The translations under genes and the position numbers were made by a program. Source: an uncultured Bacteroidales bacterium (GTDB taxonomy: Bacteria > Bacteroidota > Bacteroidia > Bacteroidales > UBA932). From it: a DNA stretch of 45,341 nt. The stretch's first letter is position 1, and every line of letters starts with the position of its first letter. The stretch spans positions 1 to 45,341 of the forward strand of contig CALVDI010000013.1 of assembly GCA_944326225.1 (NCBI GenBank). The letters run 5' to 3'. The notes under the pieces were generated by a model, which saw only the letters and a program-made list of their open reading frames with translations, did no database searches and was not told the DNA's origin. Positions 31,522 to 40,521 of the stretch are shown here, piece after piece.

Positions 31522-32615
31522 GAGCGTGGAAATATATAATATCGGTCATGTCAGCAGTGCTGGTCTCAGTGCTGCCGGTGTCTGCCGCCGGTGGCGGAGA
31601 TGCCGGTCAGGAAGAGGGTTTCAGCGCCAAGGAGCTGGTACTGGGCCATTTTGAGGACAGTTACTGGTGGCATATCGGGACATTCGGACAGAAGGAGGTC
31701 AGTCTGTACCTCCCGGTGATACTGCACAGTCCGGCTACCGGATGGCATTGTTTCTCTTCCAGAAAACTCTACGAAGGAGCCTCTTATCTTGGATTCAGCA
31801 TAGCTCCGGAAGGAAAATACGAGGGGAAAGTAGTGGAGACTCTTTCCGACGGCAGCGTGGTCAGGCCCTTTGACCTGTCCCTGACCCGGACTGCGGCCGC
31901 ACTCCTGCTCAACAGCGCGATAGTGCTGGCCCTGGTGCTGGGTGCCGCACGCTGGTACCGCAGACGTAAGATTACCGAGACTCCGCGCGGGCTGGCGGCC
32001 TTGATGGAATGGGCTGTGGAGACAGTGGAGGAGGACCTGATAAAGCCGACTGTTGGAGAAAACTGGCGCAGGTTCGCGCCCTTCCTCCTGACGGTGTTTT
32101 TCTTTATCCTGATCAACAACTTCATGAGTCTCATACCGTTCTTCCCGGGAGGAGTCAATGTGACCGGCAATATCGCCGTGACTTTTGTCCTGGCCCTTGC
32201 TTCCTTTATCGTAATCAACCTTTTCGGAGGACGGGCTTACTGGAAGGATATCTTCTGGCCGGAGGTTCCGGCATGGCTCAAAGTGCCGGTGCCGCTCATA
32301 CCTCTGATAGAGTTTGTCGGTATATTCACCAAGCCGTTCGCCCTGATGATCCGACTCTTCGCCAACATGCTGGCCGGTCACGCGGCGATTATGTGCCTGA
32401 TATGCGTGATATTCGTTACAGTGAGCATGGGAGCGGCGGTCAATGCCTCCATGACGGTGGTGTCGCTGCTCTTCGCCGTGTTCATGAACGCTCTGGAAGT
32501 GCTGGTGGCATTCCTGCAGGCCTATGTGTTTACGATGCTTTCGGGAGTGTTCATCGGTCTAGCTCAGGAGGGGAATGTTAAAAAGGATAAGATTGTAGAA
32601 AAACATAAAAATTAA
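31518..32615 (+). CDS. atpB: Fo ATP synthase subunit a with cleavable-looking leader
   Basis: A 365-residue inner-membrane subunit forming the proton half-channels. The start is fixed by the ATGA overlap with atpC. It has a signal-peptide-like N-terminus (MRAWKYIISVMSAVLVSVLP, then VSAAGG) and a periplasmic extension of about 100 residues (GHFEDSYWWHIGTFGQKEVS), typical of Bacteroidota. The essential Arg is R279 in ALMIRLFANMLAGH, and the last helix contains the conserved LEVLVAFLQAYVFTML. The small AtpI-like gene often found between atpC and atpB in related genomes is absent. Confidence 0.96.
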   Translation: MRAWKYIISVMSAVLVSVLPVSAAGGGDAGQEEGFSAKELVLGHFEDSYWWHIGTFGQKEVSLYLPVILHSPATGWHCFSSRKLYEGASYLGFSIAPEGKYEGKVVETLSDGSVVRPFDLSLTRTAAALLLNSAIVLALVLGAARWYRRRKITETPRGLAALMEWAVETVEEDLIKPTVGENWRRFAPFLLTVFFFILINNFMSLIPFFPGGVNVTGNIAVTFVLALASFIVINLFGGRAYWKDIFWPEVPAWLKVPVPLIPLIEFVGIFTKPFALMIRLFANMLAGHAAIMCLICVIFVTVSMGAAVNASMTVVSLLFAVFMNALEVLVAFLQAYVFTMLSGVFIGLAQEGNVKKDKIVEKHKN

Positions 32616-32625
32616 AAAAACGTAA

Positions 32626-32862
<237 letters not shown>

Positions 32863-32863
32863 T

Positions 32864-32870
32864 AAGGAGG
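32864..32870 (+). promoter_or_regulatory. Perfect Shine-Dalgarno (AAGGAGG) before atpF
   Basis: AAGGAGG, 7 nt before the atpF ATG and starting 2 nt after the atpE stop. Noteworthy because Bacteroidota genes generally lack SD motifs. Confidence 0.8.
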
Positions 32871-32877
32871 ACAGGCT

Positions 32878-33393
32878 ATGGGAATGTTGCAACCGGAACC
32901 GGGACTGCTCATATGGATGACCATAGCGTTCCTCATCGTCTTCGGACTGCTGGCCAGATTCGGCTTTCCGGCCATACAGAAGACTCTGGACGAGCGTAGA
33001 AAGTACATTGATTCGTCTCTGGAGGAGGCCGCGGAGGCCAGGCGCAGGCTGGAGGGTCTTCAGACAGAGATGGAAGGTGTGCGTCAAGAGGCCCAGAAGC
33101 AGAAGTCCGAGATCCTCAAGTCAGCCGCTGACGCCCGTGAGAAGATACTCGCCGAGGCCCGTCAGCGTGCCGGAGAGGAGGGCGAGCGGATTGTTGCGGC
33201 AGCCAGGCTAAGTGCCCGGAATGAGAGCGAAGCCATCATCCGGGAGGCCAGGCATCAGGTGGCCCGGCTGGCGATAGCTGTCAGCGAGAGACTGCTGCGC
33301 GGCAGACTGGAGGACACTCAGGAGCAGACCGCTCTGGCCGAGAGACTGCTTTCCGAGATAGAGCGGAGCAAAGCTGACAACAAGGAGGTATAG
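32878..33393 (+). CDS. atpF: Fo ATP synthase subunit b
   Basis: A 171-residue peripheral stalk subunit: one N-terminal transmembrane helix (about 10-26, LLIWMTIAFLIVFGLLARFG), then a long charged coiled-coil (LDERRKYIDSSLEEAAEARR onward) and the conserved C-terminal AVSERLLRGRLED. It dimerises to link Fo to the delta/alpha cap. It is preceded by a strong SD, and its 3' end overlaps the SD of atpH. Confidence 0.95.
   Translation: MGMLQPEPGLLIWMTIAFLIVFGLLARFGFPAIQKTLDERRKYIDSSLEEAAEARRRLEGLQTEMEGVRQEAQKQKSEILKSAADAREKILAEARQRAGEEGERIVAAARLSARNESEAIIREARHQVARLAIAVSERLLRGRLEDTQEQTALAERLLSEIERSKADNKEV
33382..33388 (+). promoter_or_regulatory. Perfect Shine-Dalgarno (AAGGAGG) before atpH
   Basis: AAGGAGG, 7 nt before the atpH ATG, embedded in the last codons of atpF. 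Confidence 0.8.
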
Positions 33394-33395
33394 CT

Positions 33396-33953
33396 ATGAC
33401 AGGCATAGGGTTGATATCCAGGCGTTATGCGAAAGCCTTGGCGGAATATTCCGCAGGACTGGGGGAGGAGGCTGTGGTGTATGGCCAGCTGCTTCCCCTG
33501 ACGCAGCGGTATGACTATGTTCCGGCGGTACGGGAGGCCGTGCTGTCTCCCCTCGTTCCGCAGGAAGACAAGCTGGCCGTGATTTCCGCACTTTTCGATG
33601 GAGGCCCGTGCCGTTGTCTGCAGGACTTTATCCGACTGGTACTGCGTCACCGCCGGGAGGCTTATCTCTATTTTATCATGCATTCGTATGTGGAGCTTTA
33701 CCGTGAGCGTCATCACCTCAAGGAGGCCGTGCTGGTTACGGCAGTACCCCTTGGTGACGGTGTGACGGAGATGGTCCGCAGCAGGATGCAGGAGCGCAGC
33801 GGATGTACGGTGAACGTCACGGCGAAAGTGGATCCGTCCATTATAGGCGGATTCGTATTCCGGATGGAAGATACCCTGCTGGATGTGAGCGTGGCCTCGC
33901 AGTTGAGGCTGCTGCGCCGTCGGCTCGGCAGCAATCCGGTCAGGAAGATTTAA
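33396..33953 (+). CDS. atpH: F1 ATP synthase delta subunit
   Basis: A 185-residue OSCP/delta subunit joining the stalk to the top of F1. N-terminal helical domain ISRRYAKALAEYSAGLG (8-24); C-terminal domain with KVDPSIIGGFVFRMEDTLLDVSV, the family's most conserved stretch. Its start two nt after the atpF stop, with an SD inside atpF, implies coupled expression. Confidence 0.94.
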   Translation: MTGIGLISRRYAKALAEYSAGLGEEAVVYGQLLPLTQRYDYVPAVREAVLSPLVPQEDKLAVISALFDGGPCRCLQDFIRLVLRHRREAYLYFIMHSYVELYRERHHLKEAVLVTAVPLGDGVTEMVRSRMQERSGCTVNVTAKVDPSIIGGFVFRMEDTLLDVSVASQLRLLRRRLGSNPVRKI

Positions 33954-33972
33954 ATATGATTAATATAAGAAT

Positions 33973-35559
33973 ATGAGTGAGAATACAGATAAGATAAAAC
34001 CGTCGGAAGTCTCCGCTGCGCTGCTGGCCGAGCTTCAGGGAATAGACCTGGAGGCCAAGTATGCAGAGGTCGGTACGGTACTTCAGGTAAGTGACGGCGT
34101 GGTGCGTATCTTCGGACTGCGCAACGCCGAGGCCAGCGAACTGCTCGAGTTTGACGGTGGCATGAAGGCCGTGGTGATGAACCTTGAGGAGGACAATGTC
34201 GGAGCCGTACTGCTCGGTCCCACGGACCATATCAAGGAAGGCGACATGGTCCGCAGAACAGGCCGTACCGCGTCCATAGATGTCGGAGAAGGACTTCTGG
34301 GACGAGTGATCAATCCTCTCGGTGAGCCGATAGACGGAGCCGGAGAGATAGCCGGGGAAAGGGTGGAGATGCCGCTGGACCGCAAGGCTCCGGGAGTCAT
34401 ATTCCGTCAGCCGGTCAACCAGCCGCTTCAAACCGGCATCAAGGCCATAGATGCCATGATCCCTATCGGTCGCGGACAGAGGGAACTTATCATCGGAGAC
34501 CGTCAGACCGGCAAGACCGCGATAGCAGTCGATACGATTATCAACCAGAGGACCAATTACGAGGCCGGAGATCCGGTGTACTGTATCTATGTGGCTGTGG
34601 GTCAGAAGGCCTCCACGGTAGCCAATCTCGTGGAGACGCTGCACAGATACGGAGCCATGGACTATACGGTAGTGGTGGCCGCCACTGCTTCGGATCCCGC
34701 TGCGGTACAGTATTTCGCCCCGTTTGCCGGAGCCGCTATCGGCGAGTATTTCCGGGATACCGGACGGCATGCCCTGGTGGTGTACGATGACCTCTCGAAG
34801 CAGGCCGTGGCCTACCGCGAGGTCTCTCTGATACTCCGCCGTCCTTCGGGACGTGAGGCCTATCCGGGGGATATCTTCTACCTGCATTCCCGTCTGCTGG
34901 AGAGGGCGGCCAAGATCATAGCCCAGGAGGAAGTGGCCCGGGAGATGAACGATCTTCCGGTATCTCTGAAAGGCAAGGTGCGCGGCGGCGGCTCGCTTAC
35001 GGCCCTCCCTATCATCGAGACTCAGGCAGGAGACGTATCGGCCTATATCCCGACCAATGTGATATCTATTACGGACGGCCAGATATTCCTCGACACGGAC
35101 CTGTTCAATGAGGGCAATATGCCTGCGATAGATGTCGGTATATCCGTTTCCCGTGTCGGCGGCAATGCCCAGGTCAAGGCCATGAAGAAGGTGGCCGGAA
35201 CTCTTAAGATAGACCAGGCGCAGTTCCGCGAGCTGGAGTCTTTCTCCAAGTTCAGCAGCGATATGGATCCTGTGACTGCCGCCGTTCTGGACCGCGGCCG
35301 CAAGAATACCCGTCTGCTCGTGCAGCCCCAGTACAGCCCCATGCCTGTAGGCCGGCAGATAGCCGTGCTTTACTGCGGCACGCACGGCCTGCTCAGGGAT
35401 GTTCCGATAGAGCATGTGGCGGACTTCGAGCATCTGCTTATAGAGACCCTGAAACCTACCGGTGTGTTCGATACTCTGGCAGCTGAAGGACTGACTGACG
35501 AGGCCTGCCGGACAATAGAAAAAGCCGCTGCCGAGGTGGCCGCTGCATTAAAGGGATGA
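33973..35559 (+). CDS. atpA: F1 ATP synthase alpha subunit
   Basis: The 528-residue non-catalytic nucleotide-binding subunit of F1. Walker A GDRQTGKT is 175-182. The alpha-specific arginine-finger segment [16 protein letters not shown] is present, as is the long N-terminal crown domain ([17 protein letters not shown]). The length is slightly above E. coli (513), as usual for Bacteroidota. It follows atpH by 19 nt and precedes atpG by 4 nt. Confidence 0.98.
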   Translation: MSENTDKIKPSEVSAALLAELQGIDLEAKYAEVGTVLQVSDGVVRIFGLRNAEASELLEFDGGMKAVVMNLEEDNVGAVLLGPTDHIKEGDMVRRTGRTASIDVGEGLLGRVINPLGEPIDGAGEIAGERVEMPLDRKAPGVIFRQPVNQPLQTGIKAIDAMIPIGRGQRELIIGDRQTGKTAIAVDTIINQRTNYEAGDPVYCIYVAVGQKASTVANLVETLHRYGAMDYTVVVAATASDPAAVQYFAPFAGAAIGEYFRDTGRHALVVYDDLSKQAVAYREVSLILRRPSGREAYPGDIFYLHSRLLERAAKIIAQEEVAREMNDLPVSLKGKVRGGGSLTALPIIETQAGDVSAYIPTNVISITDGQIFLDTDLFNEGNMPAIDVGISVSRVGGNAQVKAMKKVAGTLKIDQAQFRELESFSKFSSDMDPVTAAVLDRGRKNTRLLVQPQYSPMPVGRQIAVLYCGTHGLLRDVPIEHVADFEHLLIETLKPTGVFDTLAAEGLTDEACRTIEKAAAEVAAALKG

Positions 35560-35563
35560 TGCC

Positions 35564-36460
35564 ATGGCTGCACTGAAAGAGCTGAAAGGACGTATAAACT
35601 CCGTGGAGAGTACGCTGAAGATCACTTCCGCCATGAAGATGGTCTCCTCGGCGAAGCTCCACCGTGTCCAGGCCTCCATGGAGGCACTTGCCCGGTACGA
35701 GAACCGTTTCACGGAGACGGTGGCGGCTCTGTGCAGTGACCCGGATGTGGTGACGGCGTCCCCCCTGTATCTGCCGCACAAGGAACTGCGTCATGCCGTG
35801 GTCATTGCCCTGGCCTCGGACAGTGCGCTCTGCGGGGCTTTCAATGCCAATGCCGTGCGTCAGCTGATATCCGCCATGTCGGCTCTGCAGTCAGAAGGAT
35901 TTACGCGGATAACAGTCTATCCGATAGGGGAGAAGATGGTGCAGGCTGTCACACGCCCCGCATTTCAGGACCGTTTCGCACCGGTATTGAAGGTCTGTGA
36001 TGACTACAGGCACATGGCCGGAAAATATTCGTTTGACGGGATAGCTCCGTTGGCCACGCAGTTGATGGAGGACTATGTCGCAGGCCGCAATGACAGGGTC
36101 TGCATGGTCTACAATCATTTTCACTCGATGGGCCGTCAGACTCCGATGACAGACCAGCTGCTGCCGTTCATAGAGGAGAGTGTGGACAATATCGGCCGTG
36201 AGGCGGTGCGGGATTATATCCTGGAGCCCGACTCTGACGCTCTGCTGGCTGCTCTGCTGCCCTCAGCCACCCGCATCCGTCTGTACCGCGTGCTGCTCGA
36301 CAGTGTTACAGCTGAAAATGCCGCCCGCATGATAGCCATGCAGACGGCAACAGATAATGCTCAGGAGCTCATAGACGACCTTTCTCTCGAATACAACAAG
36401 CGCCGTCAGCAGGCCATCACCGCTGAGCTCGCCGATATCACCTCCTCAGCTGAGGCTTAG
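35564..36460 (+). CDS. atpG: F1 ATP synthase gamma subunit
   Basis: The 298-residue central rotor shaft. The N-terminal coil has ELKGRINSVESTLKITSAMK and MVSSAKLHR; the Rossmann-like middle has SDSALCGAFNAN; the C-terminal coil has MIAMQTATDNAQELIDDLSL and YNKRRQQAITAEL. All are conserved signatures. Last gene of the operon; it converges on the Omp28-like gene with only 9 nt between stops and no obvious terminator. Confidence 0.97.
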   Translation: MAALKELKGRINSVESTLKITSAMKMVSSAKLHRVQASMEALARYENRFTETVAALCSDPDVVTASPLYLPHKELRHAVVIALASDSALCGAFNANAVRQLISAMSALQSEGFTRITVYPIGEKMVQAVTRPAFQDRFAPVLKVCDDYRHMAGKYSFDGIAPLATQLMEDYVAGRNDRVCMVYNHFHSMGRQTPMTDQLLPFIEESVDNIGREAVRDYILEPDSDALLAALLPSATRIRLYRVLLDSVTAENAARMIAMQTATDNAQELIDDLSLEYNKRRQQAITAELADITSSAEA

Positions 36461-36469
36461 TCTCCGCAT

Positions 36470-37621
36470 TTATTCTGAATACTGGTAAGTTACTTCTCCG
36501 TTGATCTCGCAGGATACGGCATTGTTCACGATGAAGCTCTCGGAACCTTCGGCCTCCGGTGCGGTGATGAACAGAGCCAGATGGCAGTTCTCGGCTACCC
36601 ATCCTTCTTCAATGTTTATGACAAATGCGTACTCAGCCGTTTCTCCGGCCTCGATTGTGCCGAGGGAGTGTCCGGTGAAGTTGGTATTTGACAAGCGGCT
36701 GTCAGCAACGCGGATGCAGTTGTCATGAGTGTTGTAGTCACCTGTCCATGAAGCGGCGTTGTAGTTGGCCTGCTGACCTTCAATGCCGTCCTCAAGCAGC
36801 CAGGCTCCTATGCGGAACTCTGAGGTCTCGGCGGCTTTGACAGAGGCGATGACTACCAGTGTGTTTCCGTCCAGTTCTGCGCAGGCGGATATTCCGGCCC
36901 TGGCCGGAGCACTGTCATAAGCCGCATCTATGGTGCTCTTCAGTCCGGCCTCGTTATTGTAGTTGTTGTAGGAAAGCGACATGTCGGCGATTACCATAGG
37001 ATATCCCATTACTCCCAGAGCCATGTCCAGACCGCCTGAGTAAAAGGCCGGATCATTGGAATTGTATGAGTGGCAGGCTGTAAGCACTGTTCTGGAAGAA
37101 TAATCCTCATCGGCCATGACGCTGCGCAGGAGCTCGATCATACCGGGGCAGTATCCGCAGCCGGTGCCGGTGAACTGTGTCAGAAGGACTCTGCGTGCAA
37201 AGGATGTGTTCTCAGGCTCAGGATCTTCCGGCAGTTCCGGTACAGGGAAACCTATCGCGGTAATCGTTACGATATCCGTGTGCGAGGTCCCATATGCGGC
37301 CCAGAACGAATAAGTGCCTGGTTCTGTGGTCGTGAATTTCATATCCGGAAGCTCAATCTGCTTGCTGGAACCGTCATAGAAGCGGATACCTTCCGTTACG
37401 GGCTCGCCGTTGCTCAGTACGGTGAATTCCACGGCATCCTCTCCGTTGGCATGGATGATCATTTCCGAAGCGAGCAGGACCAGTTCGGTGGATCCTACCG
37501 GATCATTGCCGTCATCACCATTGTCATTTCCGTTATCGTTGTTCTCATCAGGCAATTCCGTGCAGGAGAAGAACATCATGGCTCCTGCGGAGATAAAAGC
37601 CAAAAGTTTTAAGATCTTCAT
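36470..37621 (-). CDS. Omp28-related outer-membrane lipoprotein with CxxC thioredoxin-like motif
   Basis: A 383-residue lipoprotein, starting at ATG (MKILKLLAFISAG); the codons before it lie inside the -7 promoter element. Lipobox FFSC (Cys20), then a very acidic Asn/Asp/Gly linker (PDENNDNGNDNGDDGND) that fits a surface-export signal. An Ig-like domain follows (about 45-125), then a thioredoxin-like region with FTGTGCGYCPGMIELLRSV. The CGYC pair could be redox active. A C-terminal beta-domain (about 240-383) completes the Omp28 architecture first described in Porphyromonas. The leader mRNA is essentially absent. Confidence 0.82.
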   Translation of the reverse strand: MKILKLLAFISAGAMMFFSCTELPDENNDNGNDNGDDGNDPVGSTELVLLASEMIIHANGEDAVEFTVLSNGEPVTEGIRFYDGSSKQIELPDMKFTTTEPGTYSFWAAYGTSHTDIVTITAIGFPVPELPEDPEPENTSFARRVLLTQFTGTGCGYCPGMIELLRSVMADEDYSSRTVLTACHSYNSNDPAFYSGGLDMALGVMGYPMVIADMSLSYNNYNNEAGLKSTIDAAYDSAPARAGISACAELDGNTLVVIASVKAAETSEFRIGAWLLEDGIEGQQANYNAASWTGDYNTHDNCIRVADSRLSNTNFTGHSLGTIEAGETAEYAFVINIEEGWVAENCHLALFITAPEAEGSESFIVNNAVSCEINGEVTYQYSE

Positions 37622-37624
37622 TTT

Positions 37625-37632
37625 CAAAAGTA
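37625..37632 (-). promoter_or_regulatory. -7 element (TACTTTTG) 3 nt from the Omp28-like ATG
   Basis: An exact TAnnTTTG match on the minus strand with only AAA between it and the ATG. Transcription would begin at or within the start codon. A large hairpin lies just upstream and could insulate this promoter from the preceding lipoprotein gene. Confidence 0.6.
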
Positions 37633-37647
37633 TTTTCTTGTCTGCTA

Positions 37648-37701
37648 AACCGCACCGAACGGGTGGCCCGGCTTAATAGTCAAACCACCCGTCTTGCGGT
37701 T
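37648..37701 (-). terminator. 15-bp two-part stem-loop between the two lipoprotein genes
   Basis: Outer stem AACCGCA/TGCGGTT and inner stem ACGGGTGG/CCACCCGT, separated by a small internal loop, around an 18-nt loop. On the minus strand it lies 31 nt past the stop of the large acidic lipoprotein gene and is followed by TTTAGC, a weak U-tract. It is probably the terminator or 3' stabiliser of that gene. Confidence 0.6.
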
Positions 37702-37732
37702 AAGAAATTAAAGTTAATAAAAAGTCCGTATA

Positions 37733-40360
37733 TTATCTTGCAGTGCCTTGCTGATAATTCTTAAGGTTCTCCTGGAATTCCTCTGCTGAGACAATCTTGA
37801 AGTCTGTTACCTTCTTATACGCTTTGGCTGTGCGGAAAGAAGTTCTGGACATGGTCCTTGCCTCAGGTCTCATGGAGACTCCGTTGGCGGACTGAATCCT
37901 GACAGTGCTGTGACTGCCGTTGGAGACAGGTGCATAGGCGGCACTTTCTGTCCAGCCTCTTGTGAGGGTCAGCTCGGAATTGATCCGTTTGCCACCCAGA
38001 TAAGCCCATCCGTAGTTGAGATATATTGCGTTGGGGTACATCTCCGTACCGTCCAGGATATATGGATTGACAGTTATGGTATTCCTGTCGGAGGCAATGT
38101 CAACGGTAAACTCCTCGTTGCTGTCGTTCTCACCCACAGATATGTATCCGTTGTCGCTGTATGCGGCCAGGTAGTAGACATTGTCCGTCCATGCCTGGAG
38201 AGGATACATCCTGTTGGAGTTGAAGGGAGCTGTCACGGAACCGTCTTCGGCTATCTGGAGATACCACTTCGGACCGAAGTCATAGAACAGGGAGGCGACA
38301 TCGTATGAGCTGTATTCAGGATTGCAGAAGAGCTCATAGGGAGTGGTGGTGTTGAATGATGTGGGAGCATCGGAGGTGTTGTATCCGAACCCGAGACAGA
38401 GCAGACGGTTCTGTCCGCGGACTCTTGCGTTAAATGCCTCGGCCTCCATCTTGAACTCGTCATAGAGGGCGTCAACTTCCTCTTTTGTCATTCCGGTATA
38501 GTAGTCGTACACTTCGGAGGGCAGGGTCTCGGGGTAGTCATTGATGCCGTCATATACGGTTACTTTGATGGACTTGGGACCTTCGCTGACATATCCTCCC
38601 TCATAATAGTCGTAGTGTGCGACATCGGCGGTCATAGTCCATTCTCCCTCAAGGGCCGAGAACAGCCCGGACTCTACTCTTTCAGCATCCGGCATGAAGT
38701 CGGCCGTGTTGTCGGCAATGGCCGGACAGCCTTCTTCCAGAACATTGGGTGTCTGCTCGATGTTATACGCGAGTACTGCCAGTCTTGTTGTCATGCCGTC
38801 TATTGTCGAGAAACCGAGGTTGAGACCTTCGGAAGAATTTATCATGGCCACTTGTTCTGCGGTAAGCGCATTTCCGGAGGCTGTTACGTCGGCGTATGTC
38901 ATATATTGAAGAGCCGCAGCCCAGTCTCTCTCGTAGTTGGCGGCATACATGGCCGATGCCACATCTACATTCCCGGTATTCTTTACGTTGAACCATACCT
39001 GGAACGGATCCTCGGGCCCATAAGGATTGTCTATGGCTGTAACAGTAACTTCCGGTGCCTCCAAAGTCTTCTCAGTAGTAGAGAACTCTATATGCTGGAA
39101 TGACTGGGAGGTCCCTTCTGCGTCACCCATGGCTGTTACCATTATGTGATACTTTGTCTGCTCCTGCAGGTACAGATAGTCTGTAAGGTCAATCTCGGTA
39201 TTGCCCTGGAATGTTCTCATGCCGAGCATGAACGAGGCGTAATAAGAAGTAGTGAACCACTGGAGATATTCCTCATTGCCGCCAATCAGCTCAAGAATCT
39301 GGGCATAGCTGATCTCGTCAATCACAAGTACGCAGTACTGATATACATCCGCATCGGGGGTAAACTTTATGGATCCTGTAACGGCTTGGACATTTGATGC
39401 GTCTATGTCAACAGTGGCGTTGAGAACTTGCGGTTCGCGGGCTCTGATCTGGGTCTTGTAGAAGAAACCGGTCCAGTAGTCTTCTTCATTTACCTCGCCG
39501 GTGCCGCTCCAGAGATCCTCCTGATAGGCATCGTTGTCAAACAGGGCCGAGTACCATCCCTCGCCCCAGCCGTACATTGACTCACCCCAGGCGAACTCAC
39601 CTACCAGGAATATTATGGGCTCGCCTGGAACGATAGGGTCATGAAGGACTATCTCCTCACCGTATTCGTCGATAAAGACCTCGTTCTCGGGCCCGTAATA
39701 TATGGTGCTGTCGTTGACCATGAACAGACCTCCGTTGGCTTCCAGAGTCTGTGCGTCAGTCGATGCCATCCATCCGGATTTGTTTGAGTTGTACATTACA
39801 AGATTGCCGTAGGAGAAACGCAGGACGTTTCCGTTTTCCTTTACGGACTCAGGAACTTTCACGTGGACGGTAAAGTTGTTGTAACCGACATCGACCAGGG
39901 TGACGTCCTCCTCATAGTCCCCGGTGGAGAAATCCAGAGTCACGACTTCGCCGTAATATTCATCATCGACGGTCGTGGCAGCTACGTAGAGGGTGTGGTT
40001 GGTGTTGGGCTCGAGGCCGGAAACGGTAATTTCGCTCTCTCCGTCCTCGCACTCAAGGACTGTTCCGTTCATGAAAAGGACATCCTCGGTCTGCTCAGCC
40101 TCAGGCGTACCTGCAAAAGCCGCATAGGCGATCTGAGTGATGCCGTTTGTCTTTACGGTAAAGGTAGCACCGTTGGCGCTGGAGGATACAAAAGCGACTT
40201 CCAAGGAAGGTTCTGTGGTGTCGTCTTCTCCTTCCCCGTCGTCATCAATGACGGGTTCTTCCTGTTCCTCTTCGGGGGTCTGGCAAGAATTCAGCCCCAG
40301 TCCTGCGAAAGCAATAAAAAGCCCTGCAAAAAGAATTAGAAAATAGTTTGAGAGTTTCAT
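37733..40360 (-). CDS. Large acidic surface lipoprotein with fibronectin-like domains, function unknown
   Basis: An 875-residue lipoprotein: lipobox LNSC (Cys26), then an extremely acidic stretch (PEEEQEEPVIDDDGEGEDD) typical of Bacteroidota surface-exposed lipoproteins. Fn3-like modules are suggested by ATFTVKTNGITQIAYAAF with LEPNTNHTLYVAATT (about 60-150), and by a similar unit near 340-430 (YQYCVLVIDEISYAQI, TKYHIMVTAMGDAEGTSQSF). The C-terminal third (about 560-800) contains a lipocalin-like stretch (LEGEWTMTADVAHYDYYEGG) and a basic tail. No enzymatic motif is seen. It is divergent from a membrane-bound AraC regulator 161 nt away, which may control it. Confidence 0.75.
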   Translation of the reverse strand: MKLSNYFLILFAGLFIAFAGLGLNSCQTPEEEQEEPVIDDDGEGEDDTTEPSLEVAFVSSSANGATFTVKTNGITQIAYAAFAGTPEAEQTEDVLFMNGTVLECEDGESEITVSGLEPNTNHTLYVAATTVDDEYYGEVVTLDFSTGDYEEDVTLVDVGYNNFTVHVKVPESVKENGNVLRFSYGNLVMYNSNKSGWMASTDAQTLEANGGLFMVNDSTIYYGPENEVFIDEYGEEIVLHDPIVPGEPIIFLVGEFAWGESMYGWGEGWYSALFDNDAYQEDLWSGTGEVNEEDYWTGFFYKTQIRAREPQVLNATVDIDASNVQAVTGSIKFTPDADVYQYCVLVIDEISYAQILELIGGNEEYLQWFTTSYYASFMLGMRTFQGNTEIDLTDYLYLQEQTKYHIMVTAMGDAEGTSQSFQHIEFSTTEKTLEAPEVTVTAIDNPYGPEDPFQVWFNVKNTGNVDVASAMYAANYERDWAAALQYMTYADVTASGNALTAEQVAMINSSEGLNLGFSTIDGMTTRLAVLAYNIEQTPNVLEEGCPAIADNTADFMPDAERVESGLFSALEGEWTMTADVAHYDYYEGGYVSEGPKSIKVTVYDGINDYPETLPSEVYDYYTGMTKEEVDALYDEFKMEAEAFNARVRGQNRLLCLGFGYNTSDAPTSFNTTTPYELFCNPEYSSYDVASLFYDFGPKWYLQIAEDGSVTAPFNSNRMYPLQAWTDNVYYLAAYSDNGYISVGENDSNEEFTVDIASDRNTITVNPYILDGTEMYPNAIYLNYGWAYLGGKRINSELTLTRGWTESAAYAPVSNGSHSTVRIQSANGVSMRPEARTMSRTSFRTAKAYKKVTDFKIVSAEEFQENLKNYQQGTAR

Positions 40361-40407
40361 AATAGGTTGTATTTAATAGTGATATTATCTGATGTCTTTC
40401 CTGAATT

Positions 40408-40415
40408 CAAAATTA
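40408..40415 (-). promoter_or_regulatory. -7 element (TAATTTTG) of the large lipoprotein gene
   Basis: An exact TAnnTTTG match on the minus strand, 47 nt before the ATG. No -33 TTTG at normal spacing; the divergent regulator may supply activation. Confidence 0.5.
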
Positions 40416-40508
40416 TGCAATCCTGCCCTAAAATCGTTTTCTGTCCGTTTTTAAATGGTGACATTACGTATATTTTACATTTTGTAATGCCGTTTTACGA
40501 AAAATAAC

Positions 40509-40516
40509 TACCTTTG
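40509..40516 (+). promoter_or_regulatory. -7 element (TACCTTTG) 5 nt from the TPR-AraC regulator ATG
   Basis: An exact TAnnTTTG match leaving five bases before the ATG, again pointing to a leaderless mRNA. Confidence 0.6.
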
Positions 40517-40521
40517 AAAGC

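Noticed and set aside
33940-35433. Open frame of 497 codons on the minus strand
   Set aside because: Antisense to atpA, which is unambiguous; a composition shadow.
36444-36455. 12-bp perfect palindrome CCTCAGCTGAGG at the end of atpG
   Set aside because: It lies in the coding end (Ser-Ser-Ala-Glu-Ala), has no loop and no U-tract; probably chance.
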